A stretch of 64,000 nt of DNA from Ceratothoa steindachneri (Eukaryota > Arthropoda > Malacostraca > Isopoda > Cymothoidae), in contig OZ018318.1 of assembly GCA_963969495.1 (NCBI GenBank), forward strand, positions 101,113,141-101,177,140. Reading direction: 5' to 3'. A program made the translations under genes and the position numbers. Positions 34,990 to 46,129 of this stretch are shown here, piece by piece (the stretch's first letter is position 1; each line of letters opens with the position of its first letter). The notes beneath the pieces were generated by a model. It was not told where the DNA came from. It was given only the letters and a program-made list of their open reading frames with translations, and did not search any database.

Positions 34990-35525
34990 AAGCTTGTCTA
35001 TGATATTGCCTTCAAACTCGCCACTCTTCCATTTTTAGACATCAAACTGCACAGGACTGACGAAGGCTTAAAATCCTTCGTCTACAGGAAGCCAACTATC
35101 TGTCGGCCCACGACTCTCGGACAAAAATGGGTATCGTCATCGGGTTCTTCCTGCGCGCACGGAGGATCTGCAGCCAAGAATTCATTTCACAGGAGAAGAA
35201 GTACATCCAAGACTCCTTCCAGAAACTAAGATACCCAGTGGCCTTCATCAGGAAAGCAAAGAGCAAGCCTATCAACCTCGGTCAGTGTGCAGCAGCAGCA
35301 GCAGCGGAAGTAAGGCCTAGTAAAAAGTACATTTCAGCTCCTACTAGCCCATTCTCCATCACAGTATGGAGAAAGCTTGCTCCATCCACCAAAGTCGCCC
35401 CTCGAGCAGGTGTCAAAGTGGGAGATATTTGCCGCTCCAAACCATCGAAGGAGAACAACAGGAACTCCGTAGTATACATAGCCATATCTGAATGCCTGAA
35501 CGTCAAATCCGGCTTTTTTTAACAT
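34990..35525 (+). pseudogene. PLE RT tail with eroded GIY-YIG start
   Basis: Plus-strand frames give FKLATLPFLDIKLHRTDEGL and KSFVYRKPT, the end of the PLE RT palm. The next frame gives IGFFLRARRICSQEFISQEK, KYIQDSFQKLRYPVAFIRKA, the RT thumb and linker, and then VGDICRSKPSKENNRNSVVY leading to a stop at the position of the GIY-YIG core. An alanine run (GCAGCAGCAGCAGCAGC at 35288) interrupts the linker. The endonuclease is lost. Confidence 0.72.
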
Positions 35526-35559
35526 AAGTTGGAACGTGGTCGAGCATGTGGTCTTTTTA

Positions 35560-36127
35560 TTTCCTGCCTCCTTTACCGTGAAAAAGATGCAGAGAAACAG
35601 GGCAGCTAATATTCCGCTATTACCAAGAAGGGAGTGTTCTGGGGCTCCACATCACCTACACCGGATATAGCCACCACTTCATAATGGGGGAAAATCTGGC
35701 GAAGTTAGAACTCAACGAACTTCACATATTTAGAAATCTGAGCTCTAACAACATCAGAAAAATATGTCTCGTGCATATTCGAGCAACACTCATATAGCCC
35801 GCAGTGGTGACCCAAATCCTAAGTAAGTCTCGCTTGAAGGGACTGCAAAGAGTGCAGAACAAGGTGACTCTCTCTATAAACAAACGCAGAAGGTGAGATT
35901 GAATATCCCGGAGAGAACTCTACCGGAGAGTCGCCTTGACACTAATCAATCAGGCGACCCAAAATCTAGCCAAAAGAACATGGGAGAGGATTCTGAATGA
36001 AACGGCACCCGAACTTGCTGAGGGTCTAAACATCCCAGCGAACAAGAGGGACAAAGTGGCCAGAACAAGGCAATTTCCCAGCTCGAGACAATGCTCCGAG
36101 GAACAGTTTGCACCGTTGTTCACATAA
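35560..36127 (+). pseudogene. Jockey-like RT C-terminal fragment
   Basis: Pieces such as VLGLHITYTGYSHHFIMGEN, LHIFRNLSSNNIRKICLVHI and LKGLQRVQNKVTLSIN follow the order of the region after RT in jockey-like proteins (…K…L.RFRNLS…KI…TL…LQRVQNKAL). A last frame at 35936-36127 (ATQNLAKRTWERILNETAPE) ends the protein. It is on the opposite strand from the RT piece at 33950-34953, so if both come from one element, one part has been inverted. Confidence 0.62.
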
Positions 36128-36715
36128 GATCACACTGAACAAACAACTATACATACTATATATTAACAAATATCACAAACATGAATGAATGTGTTTGAAT
36201 GAAAGCACAATAAATGTATATATGTCAATATAACTAGTAAGTAAGAAAAAAAAGAAAACAAAAACCAATTCTTTATAGAAGAATTAGAATGGGTGATTAA
36301 CTATATTATTACTTTTCAAAATCTTATGTCTCTTAAAATAAGTATAAAACTAAGGAGATAAATATATAAAATTATAAAAAAAAGGCAGAGAAGAAAGCTA
36401 CTCTACACACACACAAAAAAATATAAATATATATAATAATTTTTAAAAATAGTTCAAAGTTAAGGAAAATAAAAATAAGGTTGCAAATTATGTATAAAAG
36501 AAAAGCTTGAATGCGTTATAACACAAACTCAGGTTCACACATTAATACAAACTACAGGATTTCAGGTCATCGACAACGAAAAAGAAATCTAAGAAAAATG
36601 AAAAGCGTAGCCCTCACTACCAAGGCAAACCCTATACACTCTCTTCAACAACAATCTATCATTTTATCTTCCACACCAATTTTTTTCTTAACTACTATTT
36701 ATCAATTCAATTCAA
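36128..36715. other. AT-rich stretch without recognised feature
   Basis: About 590 bp of A-rich sequence (for example 36240-36500) between the jockey fragment and the PLE end. No gene. Confidence 0.45.
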
Positions 36716-36723
36716 TTTTTTGT

Positions 36724-36762
36724 CACTCTGAGGAAGATTCTGCGGTGCTAAACGTCAGTAGT
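36724..36762 (+). ncRNA. Hammerhead-like fold, PLE family E, degenerate copy
   Basis: CUGAGGA at 36728-36734, stem I ACU/AGU and GUC are intact as in the copy at 33190-33228. Stem II no longer pairs well and GAAA reads UAAA, so this copy should be inactive. Confidence 0.4.
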
Positions 36763-36796
36763 AAAGAATCTCGTACCTCTCTTTCTTGGTTTCTCG

Positions 36797-37666
<870 letters not shown>

Positions 37667-37738
<72 letters not shown>

Positions 37739-37751
37739 TTATTTATATATA

Positions 37752-37842
<91 letters not shown>
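37667..37842. repeat. (TA)n microsatellite with short interruptions
   Basis: About 175 bp of TA repeats, broken by TTTATTTATT near 37735 and ATTATA near 37758. Confidence 0.95.
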
Positions 37843-37845
<3 letters not shown>

Positions 37846-38067
37846 AAAATTAATGCAATATCGCAGGAAAAGATGAGGAATTAAACCACATTCTCGAAGA
37901 CAATTTAATTCAGAACAGTTTCGGTGTATCTCACACGACCTGACCCTGTGTTATTATGTTTGTATGCACTTTTCTTATATTTTCTACCCAGTGTCAGTTG
38001 AAAAAGGGTGTGAGATACACCGAAACTGTTCTGAATTAAATTTTTTTCGGAGAATGTGGTTCAATTC

Positions 38068-38070
<3 letters not shown>
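37843..38070. mobile_element. Head-to-head pair of family C PLE ends
   Basis: 37843-37936 is the family C terminus as at 23479-23575. 38005-38070 is its inverted copy (GTGTGAGATACACCGAAACT, GAGAATGTGGTTCAATTCCT). A 68-bp spacer lies between. No coding remains. TA arrays lie on both sides. Confidence 0.78.
37990..38032 (+). ncRNA. Hammerhead-like fold, PLE family C, second locus
   Basis: Same elements as at 23548-23592: UCAG, UUGAAAA, GGUGU-GAGAU-ACACC, GAAA, CUGUU, CUGA. The inverted partner at 37903-37936 keeps only the stem II and GAAA half. Confidence 0.45.

Positions 38071-38116
<46 letters not shown>
38071..38116. repeat. (TA)n microsatellite
   Basis: About 46 bp of TA repeats. Confidence 0.93.
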
Positions 38117-38120
<4 letters not shown>

Positions 38121-38157
38121 AACTGAATCACGAAAATAAGGAACGTGAGGAATTTTT

Positions 38158-38247
38158 GAATAACGTTACAGCCACGAGGAAAATGAAACAACGGAGAACT
38201 GCGAGGCCGTTCTCCGTTGTTTCATTTTCCTCGTGGCTGTAACGTTA

Positions 38248-38250
<3 letters not shown>
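38158..38250. repeat. Perfect 42-bp inverted repeat (hairpin)
   Basis: Arms 38158-38199 and 38209-38250 are exact reverse complements over 42 bp, with a 9-bp spacer (TGCGAGGCC). The arms contain CGAGGAAAATGAAAC, similar to the AGGAAAATGAAA of PLE ends at 1600, 19190 and 19380. TA arrays lie on both sides, after 40 bp of linker on the left. Confidence 0.93.

Positions 38251-38327
<77 letters not shown>
38251..38327. repeat. (TA)n microsatellite
   Basis: About 77 bp of TA repeats at the left border of the family D PLE. Confidence 0.95.
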
Positions 38328-38329
<2 letters not shown>

Positions 38330-38449
38330 TGTTTTATTAACGACCAGGTCTAGTTGAACCTTGATTAGCTTCTTTCTTTGCTTTTCTAATTTCCTTATTA
38401 TTCTTTTTTCGTCTTGCGAAAGGTTATAGATAAATGTTCCGATATTCAT
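38328..38449 (-). pseudogene. PLE family D N-terminal reading-frame stub (left repeat)
   Basis: From the ATG at 38449: MNIGTFIYNLSQDEKRIIRK, then LEKQRKKLIKVQLDLVVNKT, running into the TA array. The inverted repeat copy at 39613 encodes nearly the same peptide, so this is a conserved N-terminus and not chance. Confidence 0.65.
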
Positions 38450-38473
38450 GGTTTATTTTAGCTAGCTGACTGA

Positions 38474-38512
38474 GCTTTTGGTCACGTTTGACCATCTTCG
38501 GAGCGAATTAAT
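38474..38512 (-). ncRNA. Hammerhead-like fold, PLE family D, left repeat
   Basis: Minus strand: stem I GCU; box CCGAAGA (CUGANGA with one change); stem II GGUC-AAACGU-GACC; AAAA in place of GAAA; short GCUCA; GUC cleavage triplet; stem I AGC. The right-hand copy keeps GAAA but has lost GUC. Confidence 0.45.
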
Positions 38513-38810
38513 TTTACACTGGTTAAACATTTAAAGGCATTACATTTATATACTAAAGATAATTTAGATAATGAAAAGAAGGGGGAATGTGGTTGACAGG
38601 AAGTAGTTAGAAAAGGTACATTTAGGAATGGGATTTTGGTCATTATTGACCGTTAATCCGTAAAGAGTTTTAAGGTTCGCTGGGGGTCGGTCAATTGGGC
38701 ATTAATCTTCGGTTTTTCTTCGTGGATTAGGATCGCTTCCAGGATATGAAGGCGTGTGCGGTCACTTCTCCTTTGGATAATGGTGTTTTGTACTGAAATT
38801 TCTCGTGTTA

Positions 38811-39555
38811 GATGAATTCATGTTGCATGTAGTGGTTCTTGATGGCGCCGTTTTGCAGATGCATGGTGAGGCTACGAGTTAGGGATGTGGTTGTCATTCC
38901 AATGTATTTATTTGAATTATGAAGCTTGCAATATTCATGCGGACAGGTGAATTCATAAATTACATTGGGAGTTTTCAATTCTTTTTTCGTACTTGTGTCG
39001 TTGAAAATGAGGTGATTACTTATTTTTTTGGTTTTATAATATATTGCGACTTGTAGCGTTTCTTCTGGATTCGTGCATTTTGTATTTTGGTGTATAATAT
39101 TCTTGATTGTTCTTTCGTCGATTCTATACGATTCACTCATTTGGTTCATATAGAAGATATTTATTGGGTGTTTCTTATTGTCTTCATTTTTATTATTGTT
39201 GTTATTTTCCTGTAAGTCTTTCAGAAATGTATTTGTTTCTTTGTCCACCATACTGTTGGAGAAACCATTATTGATGAGGACTTGTTTTATTCTTTGAATT
39301 TCGTTATGGAACAATGCCCAGGACGAACTGCTTTTGTATGCGCGTCTAATGTATGTTCTTATGACACTTTTTTATATATTTCTGGACATTCGCCATCTCC
39401 ATTGAGACAATTCCCAGAATTCGTTGGTTTAGTATACACCTGGGTTGTGTATTTATTTTCACTTGCTGTCCCTTCAATATCAAGGAACGGTAATTTTCCG
39501 TTAGAATTGAGTTCATACGTAAATTTTTGTACAGGGTGCTCTTCCATTCTTGTTT
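38811..39555 (-). pseudogene. PLE family D RT tail plus GIY-YIG endonuclease
   Basis: From 39547: EEHPVQKFTYELNSNGKLPF, LDIEGTASENKYTTQVYTKP, TNSGNCLNGDG, the end of the PLE RT palm. The next frame (from 39314) gives FHNEIQRIKQVLINNGFSNS and an Asn-rich linker (NNNNNKNEDNKK). After that comes the endonuclease: PNVIYEFTCPHEYCKLHNSN, KYIGMTTTSLTRSLTMHLQN, GAIKNHYMQH. The signature triplets are VIY and YIG, with a CPHEYC zinc-like insert seen in Neptune-type PLEs. One frame change separates RT from the linker and the RT N-terminal half is missing. Confidence 0.8.
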
Positions 39556-39559
39556 TAAT

Positions 39560-39600
39560 TCGCTCCGAAGATGGTCAAACGTGACCGAAAGCTCAGCTAT
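39560..39600 (+). ncRNA. Hammerhead-like fold, PLE family D, right (inverted) repeat
   Basis: GCU, CCGAAGA, stem II GGUC-AAACGU-GACC, GAAA, GCUCA and AGC are present. The GUC triplet of the left copy is absent (4-base difference), so self-cleavage at that site is not expected. Confidence 0.45.
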
Positions 39601-39612
39601 CTAAAATAAACC

Positions 39613-39744
39613 ATGGATATCGGACCACTTATCTATAACCTTTCGCAAGACGAAAAAAGAATAATGAGGAAATTAGTAAAGCAAAGAAAGAAGCTAATCA
39701 AGGTTCAACTAGACCTGGTCTTTAATAAAACATGCATAAAATAA
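39613..39744 (+). pseudogene. PLE family D N-terminal reading-frame stub (right repeat)
   Basis: 43 codons: MDIGPLIYNLSQDEKRIMRK, LVKQRKKLIKVQLDLVFNKT, CIK, then TAA. It is the partner of the stub at 38328-38449. The basic, coiled-coil-prone peptide is presumably the start of the PLE protein. Confidence 0.65.
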
Positions 39745-39755
39745 AAACTCATAAC

Positions 39756-39758
<3 letters not shown>

Positions 39759-39792
<34 letters not shown>
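39759..39792. repeat. (TA)n microsatellite
   Basis: About 34 bp of TA repeats at the right border of the family D PLE. Confidence 0.9.
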
Positions 39793-39796
<4 letters not shown>

Positions 39797-40682
39797 AATT
39801 TTTCGGAATTAGGCAAATATTAGCCAACTTAAGCTCTTCATCGAAGCCCTCGGAAGGAGTTCTTCTCTCATACACGAGAAGATAAGGCATAAAATGAACT
39901 TTTCTAAGACTCATATATATATAAACCATCCATCTCTGGCTAAATTCGCCATTGATTACGCCTCCAAGCGACTGCGTACTTATGTATACACTAGGATGTA
40001 CGTCTGCCAATGGTACCCCTTATCCCCATAAAGGGGGAAACAAGCGCGAGGGAGGTATGAGGGGGGTAAGCCCCCTGGGGCGGCTTAAAAAGGAAGGGAC
40101 GCTCTCCGGGTGTCACAATGAATGTAGTTTATCTGCCCTCCCCCGACTCTGTCTTTTGGGGGGAACTTGAAAAAAGGGGTTCCCCCTCCTCGCGTCAGCC
40201 CGGCGCTGTGCCTCTTCGAAGAATTGCCAAGGAAAGCAAAAGCTTTTTTCCTTCTTTTCTTTTCCCCTTGGGGGAAAATTTGCCCGTGGGGAAATGATGC
40301 TTTTATGGACTTGTAGTCGCAGTTTTCCTTCTTCTTTTTATTCTTTTTCTCGTTCTCTACGCTTTTACTGACCCCGCCCCAAATTTAGTACGACTTTCAA
40401 CTGGTTTTCGCTTTCGTAAATAAATACCCCAAAATGCAGCGTATTTTCCTCCCTCCTAGCACTTTCCTGACGAACCTTTCCCCCCCCCCCTCCATGCAAT
40501 AAATTTAGAACTTTAAAAAAGAAAATATTTTTTAAACTGATTTTGAAGGTTGATTAATATAAATTTGACTATTTTTTATCTTCTTTAAAAGCAGCAACTC
40601 TCCGAAGCCTGGCTTTTCGATATGAGAGGGAAGACTTTTTAAAAAAAGTGGTTTCTATGGTTTTCCTGATAAAAAACATTCT
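39793..40682. other. Stretch without recognised feature
   Basis: GC-richer from 40020 to 40300 with several G-runs. Short frames only, no motif. Confidence 0.4.
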
Positions 40683-41160
40683 AGGAAGATTCATGATAGA
40701 AAATTTCCTATGGTGTTCATTAGGGAAAATTCTATGGGATTCAAGATACAAAACTTTCCATGATTCATGATAGAAAATTTCCTATGGTGTTCATTAGGGA
40801 AAATTCTATGGGATTCAAGATAGAAAACTTTCCATGATTCATGATAGAAAATTTCATATGGTGTTCATTAGGAAAAATTCTATGTGATTCAAGATAGAAA
40901 ACTTTCCATGATTCATGATAGAAAATTTCCTATGGTGTTCATTAGGGAAAATTCTATGGGATTCAAGATACAAAACTTTCCATGATTCATGATAGAAAAT
41001 TTCCTATGGTGTTCATTAGGGAAAATTCTATGGGATTCAAGATAGAAAACTTTCCATGATTCATGATAGAAAATTTCATATGGTGTTCATTAGGAAAAAT
41101 TCTATGTGATTCAAGATAGAAAACTTTCCATGATTAATGATAGAAAACTTTCTGAGATTC
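40683..41160 (+). repeat. 74-bp satellite with a 222-bp higher-order unit
   Basis: GATTCATGATAGAAAA (last copy GATTAATG) begins at 40688, 40762, 40836, 40910, 40984, 41058 and 41132, exactly 74 bp apart. Monomers 1, 2, 3 differ at fixed sites (CCTATGG or CATATGG, GATACAAA or GATAGAAA, GGGATTC or GTGATTC). Monomers 4, 5, 6 repeat the same series, so a trimer has been duplicated. Confidence 0.95.
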
Positions 41161-41800
41161 GCTTATATGTCGCTAGAACTATCTTGATGCAGCTGACATC
41201 TGGCAGATCGCTTCCCTTCCGGCCTCGACGCCCAAAGAAGGGTATTTTTTATTTAAAAATTTAGCACGTGGGGAGAGGTGTGTGACCGGTTTGCGAGGAG
41301 TGCAGATCCTCTCCCATTTCACCTTTGGGCTATATAATTTCCACACATTTTCACCTCCCCTTATCTCAACAATTTCTCTACGAACCGCCCCTTACAGGCA
41401 TCTTTGTCGAAGATGCCCTCGTTAGTTTACGCGTCATTGTTTTATGTAAAAAATTATAATAATCAACTGCCTCTCCACTAAGTGGGGTTGGAATGCAGCA
41501 ACGCCACTCTAACCCAACCTAATCTAACCTACCTCTTTATGATTCAGCAAACACAAAATCGCCCATATTTTTTTATATCCAAAATTTGCTCTTGATAATA
41601 ATAATACAAAACGAGAACAAACGCAACATTTCCGTAGAAAGTTTTCATTTACCCAATTAAATTTATATATTTTTTCTAGAAATTGCCAGGGTCGGTATCC
41701 GTTTACAAAATGGTACTAAAAATTATCACGAACTCGTATTCCTATATATAAAAACTCAACAGCAAAGAAACAAAAATGAGGTACAAACAGTAGCGGAGAG
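41161..41800. other. Stretch without recognised feature
   Basis: CTAACCCAACCTAATCTAACCTACC at 41510-41532 is a short pentamer-like run. No gene. Confidence 0.4.
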
Positions 41801-41802
41801 TT

Positions 41803-41985
41803 GAAGTGCACTCGCCCGCCGACAGACAGTGTAGTCGCCGACAGTCAGAGAGCAGTCGCCACAGTCAAAACGCAGTTGCCAACAGTAAAAGTGAAGTCGC
41901 CGTCATTCGTAGCACAGTCGGCGACAGTCGTAGCGCAGTCGCTGACAGTCGAAGCGCAGTCGCCGACAGTCGAACTGTGATAACC
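41803..41985 (+). repeat. 21-bp minisatellite (CGCAGTCGCCGACAGTCGTAG type)
   Basis: About eight units, of which the last four to five are well kept. Because 21 is a multiple of three, one plus frame stays open and repeats SAVADSR. I do not take it as a gene: the frame has no support outside the array. Confidence 0.85.
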
Positions 41986-44085
41986 GTGGTTTTAATAAAT
42001 TTACTTGGGAATTTCAACTAAAATACATAAGCTGATTTCAATTGTTTATTTAGTTTACACTCAATCTTTAAAATTTTAGGGGTGAGAAAGAAATATTTAA
42101 AATCAAACAGAGGAAAAAAACAACAATTTATTTGAGCCTACAGGAAGTTTTCTAAGATACTTGGTTGCCTCATTTAATAACATTCTAATTATTCATATCA
42201 TTAGTAGAATTTGCAGTTATATTTCTTATATAATATTTATTATATAATTTTATTATATTTTTATTACAATGTGTTAGAATTATTTGTCCATGATACTTGT
42301 AGTTGAGTACCATAGGTACCCGGCGTTCCCTGGGATTAAAAGTCTTGTGGTAAATAATTAATACAGATGCATATTGTTTGAAATTCTTATATTGTCGTAC
42401 ATAAATATCTTTACATGCTGATTATTATTATTATTTATAGGGTGAAGGCAGATTCAGGAGAGTTGTACACTTTCCCTATAATATGATATAATATAATATA
42501 CTTACAATGAGTAAACTTTTCACATCGCGCGCCAGGCAGTTTACGCGCACGCGTGAATGACCGTTATTTATGAGCGAACAACATTGTCTCGCCAAAAGAG
42601 ATCGAGCGTCTTAGTAACACAGATGTGCCAGCGACTTCTTGCGATAGAATAGAGAATTCCACATTTGGAGTAAGCGAAGGCGAATTTTCCAGTGTCGAAG
42701 TTTAGAATTACCACTTCGTTAATCTCCCCGATTTGTCCACTCGTCGATGTCGTAGCTTCAAAATAAACGATTTTTCTGCAACTATCGGTCATGGCTTTCT
42801 TTAAATTATACGTTTCTAGTTGTTACCCACAAGAGGGGGTAACACTCTTGGGGCAGCCAAATGGGTTTCTTGATTCGGCTGGGCGGCTGCTTAATTGCTT
42901 CATCAGTGAATGCCTTGTATTCACAAGGCTACGACTCCAAAGTAGAAAGCTCTCTTCTTGCTCGGTAGGCCGGGTAAATTGGTGATCGGAGATTTCCTCA
43001 AAATGTAAAGGGAATCTTGGAGCTGCATTCAATATTCTTTATTCGGCGGGAACTTTTAGAAACGTCTTCAGATGTCATTTTCGATAAAAGAATTCATCCT
43101 TAAACGCAGTCCATCTTCGTCTTTACATCAACAGCTCGAATAATACATGAATGCGGTCTTTTAAGAACCACTTATAATAAATTTATATAGTTAATCGGTT
43201 CCCATAACATAAAATTGGTTCTCTCAACTTACATAAACATATTTTATCAATTCTTACATATCTCTCAAGTCTTACAATTGCTATATAATGATACAAGGAA
43301 TTAATACACTTTCCTAAAAATCAAGACGAAAGAATGAGTCCCTATTTGGGTCCTTTTCTTGTATTGTTGCCAAATGTCACCGTTTCTCTTATTGAGGTGA
43401 TCTAACCTTTAAATGCTCTCTGTTTTCATCAATCAAACCCAATTTATATTAAATATATTGAAAAGCTAAAATAAAAAGTACTATATGACTTATACACGAA
43501 TTTTATATTTATTAACCAAAATTTACTATATTTTACTCTTTCGTTTCTCTTTTACTTTCTTTAATTCTTTTAAAAATTCTTCATATCATGGAAATAAAAA
43601 TTATTTAGTTAATGACAAAAGCAAGCAAGTGATTGAGAGAATAACAATAATGTGGAGAAATATAACTAAGCTGTTTAATTTAGATTACAATGCAAAAGAG
43701 AAGTATTTACAATTTGGAAATAGTGCTGAATTAACAACACTTATCATTTGTATTCCATTTACATGGAGTGTTATTTGGTTAAAGCTGCCCCATTATAATA
43801 ACTTCTGAATAACTCTTCAATTCTTCCTTCTTCTGTTTCGATGTTCCCATCTTCCTTTTGTAATTCGATCTTCTGCTTCTTCCCAGTCGATCCTTTGAGA
43901 TTTCTGATCTTTTTTCCAAAATCTTTGGGAGTTGCTTCGTGATCGAGGCTATCGATCGCATCGTCTGCATTGTTGTTCGAGGATCAACTGGTTTAGTTCT
44001 TCTTTGACTTCTTTACTTCGCTGTATTGAGTGAAGTGACGCATCCTGATGTTGATTTCATACAATAACTTCAGATCACGGTATAA
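41986..44085. other. Mostly featureless 2.1 kb
   Basis: Two short frames look somewhat protein-like but match nothing I know: minus 42568-42792 (begins MTDSCRKIVYFEATTSTSGQ) and plus 43485-43808 (ends with a hydrophobic segment near TLIICIPFTWSVIWLKLP). Either could be a stray exon. There are short ATA/TTA runs at 42418-42436. Confidence 0.4.
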
Positions 44086-44094
44086 ATGCTTCAT

Positions 44095-44972
44095 TTATTC
44101 GGTCGATCTGTAGGTAGATATGATCCTATACTCGGATTTAGGGATACAAGCCCTACCTGCACTGATGAGATGGTTATTGAGGTCTTCCAGCGCCTCATCA
44201 ATCTCCTCGAGAATTGCCTCGTCCAAGTTGGGCGGATCATATGCCTCGAGAAGCCGCACGTACCGTGTCCAGTCTACTATTTTGTAGTTCTTTCTGACTA
44301 CAGCTGGAACTTGTATAGGGCTCCTGTTGATGGTGAGTAGGATCCCTATGTGGTCACTACATGGTACCTGGACTGGTTCCATGTAGTAATTAAACGGCAG
44401 CTGACGATTTGCCAGACATATATCTGGTTTTGTGGCACTTCCTGCTCTGACAAAGGTGGGGAAGTCGGGACCTATTCGCTGGGCAATATTTCTGTCCAGC
44501 AATAGGTCCAGGCTTCTTCCTATAGCGTTGAAGGCCTTGTAACCGGATTCTTGGCATCTAGCGTTCAGATCCTCCATTAATATAGTGGGGGCTATTCTGC
44601 AAAATAGGCCAGTGCGAATGTGAATTTGTAACATATCTCTCCTTGGCGGTTGATATCCGGTAGCAATGACCAACTTTCCTAAGTCGAGTTCGACCTCAAT
44701 CGCAAGGTAAGATTCTTCTAGATTTCTTATTTGCTTGTATTTAATCCCTATCTTTATTGCAATAGCGGCTGCATTGAACCACTCCTGCTAATAATTTGTG
44801 ATCAACGCATCGTAGTTCCATATTTTCATTTCTGCACTACGCGTGTCGATCCCGTGTTCCGAAATTAAGATGATGTCCGAATCAATTCCCATGAATACAT
44901 TTCCGTAAAGAATTCTTTTCCTCGGCAGCCGTTGGTATTAATTTCCAATATGTTCAGTGCGTTCCGTAACAT
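44095..44972 (-). pseudogene. Jockey-like ORF2: APE-type endonuclease part
   Basis: Starts MLRNALNILEINTNGCRGKE at 44972, 12 bp after the ORF1 stop. Continues through IISEHGIDTRSAEMKIWNY with a stop near 44793, then LDLGKLVIATGYQPPRRDML (open frame 44673-44095). Endonuclease marks are LMEDLNARCQESGY (the GDxN box with Gly replaced), DFPTFVRAGSATKPDICLAN and the active-site CSDHIGILL. The frame continues into the linker NLDEAILEEIDEALEDLNNH and then stops; no RT follows. In this class the endonuclease nicks the target to prime reverse transcription. It is truncated and carries at least one stop. Confidence 0.8.
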
Positions 44973-44984
44973 GGTGAATTGTTT

Positions 44985-46116
44985 TTACTTATGCTTCTTC
45001 TTATTTTTCTTCCTCTTGGGGGCTGGCTGGGTGGTTTTACTTCGTCCAGGGCTTTCCTTTATCGGAGGGGGACTCGGAGTTTTGGACCTGCTCTTCGTAG
45101 CTCGTGTATGGGTGCAGGGGCCCTCTTCGTTGTCCGAAGAAGAGGATCCCTCCTCACTTTCAATCTTTTCTTCTTCATCGTCCTCTTCAGATTTCTCCGA
45201 TGAGGGAGCTTCGACGATCTCCTCCAGTCCAGACTTGATGGTGTTGTTCTTTATGACTGAGTCCTTGAATGCCTTGGAGCATTCAAGGTCTGCAGGGATA
45301 ATTACTGAAGGGAGATTGTTCGCTTTCAGGAGAGCATTGAGCACCTGGTTATACCAGCCAGGCATCACTGCATTAGCCACATTTGCGTGGGTAATGCAGA
45401 TTAATATTTTTGCACTTAGATCTCCTGTCATATTCATCTGTGTTAGTGCAGGTGCAGGCTTTATTTCCGCATTCTCCTTGGCTGCGTTCGCGTACGTTGT
45501 TTCCTTTGTTTTTTCTCTTCTTCTTTCTTTCTTTTCATGAGGCAGTTCAGGGCTATGGTCCTATTTTTTCCTTTGCAGTTAAGGCCTCTCTTCTTAGTGC
45601 TCTCGCACTTATCACATCGATGTCCTTCTGTGGCGCATTCACTGCACCACAGTTTGTTTTTGTCCGAGCAGGTCATTGTATATGTTCCTCGAGTTTGTAG
45701 CATACAAAGCACATTTTTATGCTATTAAATTTTTCCTGCTGAATGTTATCGCCTTATACATGTATTCTCATATTAAATACTAGTATTCCATTCTGCGTAG
45801 ATTTCTTGGCCATTTCAGTGGTAGCAAATGTTATCTTAAACACGTGGGTGTGTTCGCGAAATTTTATTATTTCACGAACTTGGGCCCAAGTATTTCTTTT
45901 GATGATATCCTCTTTGAGCTCCTCGGGTGTATGCTCACCCACCCAGCTCTCCACTTTGCGGCAGATCACGCTTCTGTTTGCTGCCACTTGCGAAGGGGTT
46001 TTCGCTTCCAGGCAAGTGTTCCTGAGGACCCTCGCTCCCTCTTCCGATAGGAGCTGGTCCACGTCCTTGGTCTCGGCACATAAGGCGATGAATCCAGTTG
46101 AACCCAGGTTCTCCAT
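44985..46116 (-). pseudogene. Jockey-like ORF1 (gag-like protein), three frames
   Basis: N-terminal part from 46116: VDQLLSEEGARVLRNTCLEA, SQVAANRSVICRKVESWVGE, HTPEELKEDIIKRNTWAQVR. After a frame change at about 45754 comes a cysteine-rich knuckle region (CSECATEGHRCDKCESTKKR) with a basic tail, 45712-45461. The third piece 45437-44985 reads GDLSAKILICITHANVANAV, then an acidic Ser/Glu tract and a Lys-rich end. This order (capsid-like, CCHC knuckles, tail) matches gag-like ORF1 proteins of jockey-type elements, which bind the element RNA. Confidence 0.75.
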
Positions 46117-46129
46117 AGTCTTCTGCGTC

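Larger units (their letters stand above)
38328..39758 (-). mobile_element. Penelope-like element, family D, with inverted terminal repeats
   Basis: Minus-strand RT tail and GIY-YIG coding (39555-38811), a 300-bp 3' region, then a terminal repeat of about 190 bp (38328-38520) holding a hammerhead-like fold and the start of a PLE reading frame. The same repeat recurs inverted at 39556-39748. Both outer sides are TA arrays. Penelope elements are known to carry such LTR-like repeats in direct or inverted order. Confidence 0.82.

Noticed and set aside
40683..41160. Regular repeats that could suggest a CRISPR array
   Set aside because: The 74-bp units are contiguous without unique spacers and the genome is eukaryotic; it is a satellite.
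42568..42792. 75-codon minus-strand frame with protein-like composition
   Set aside because: No family recognised and no splice or neighbour support; it might be an exon but I cannot support it.
43485..43808. 108-codon plus-strand frame with a hydrophobic end
   Set aside because: AT-rich region, no motif, no homologous copy in the window.
44985..45203. Plus-strand frames over the jockey ORF1 tail
   Set aside because: Antisense of a low-complexity Ser/Glu/Lys tract.
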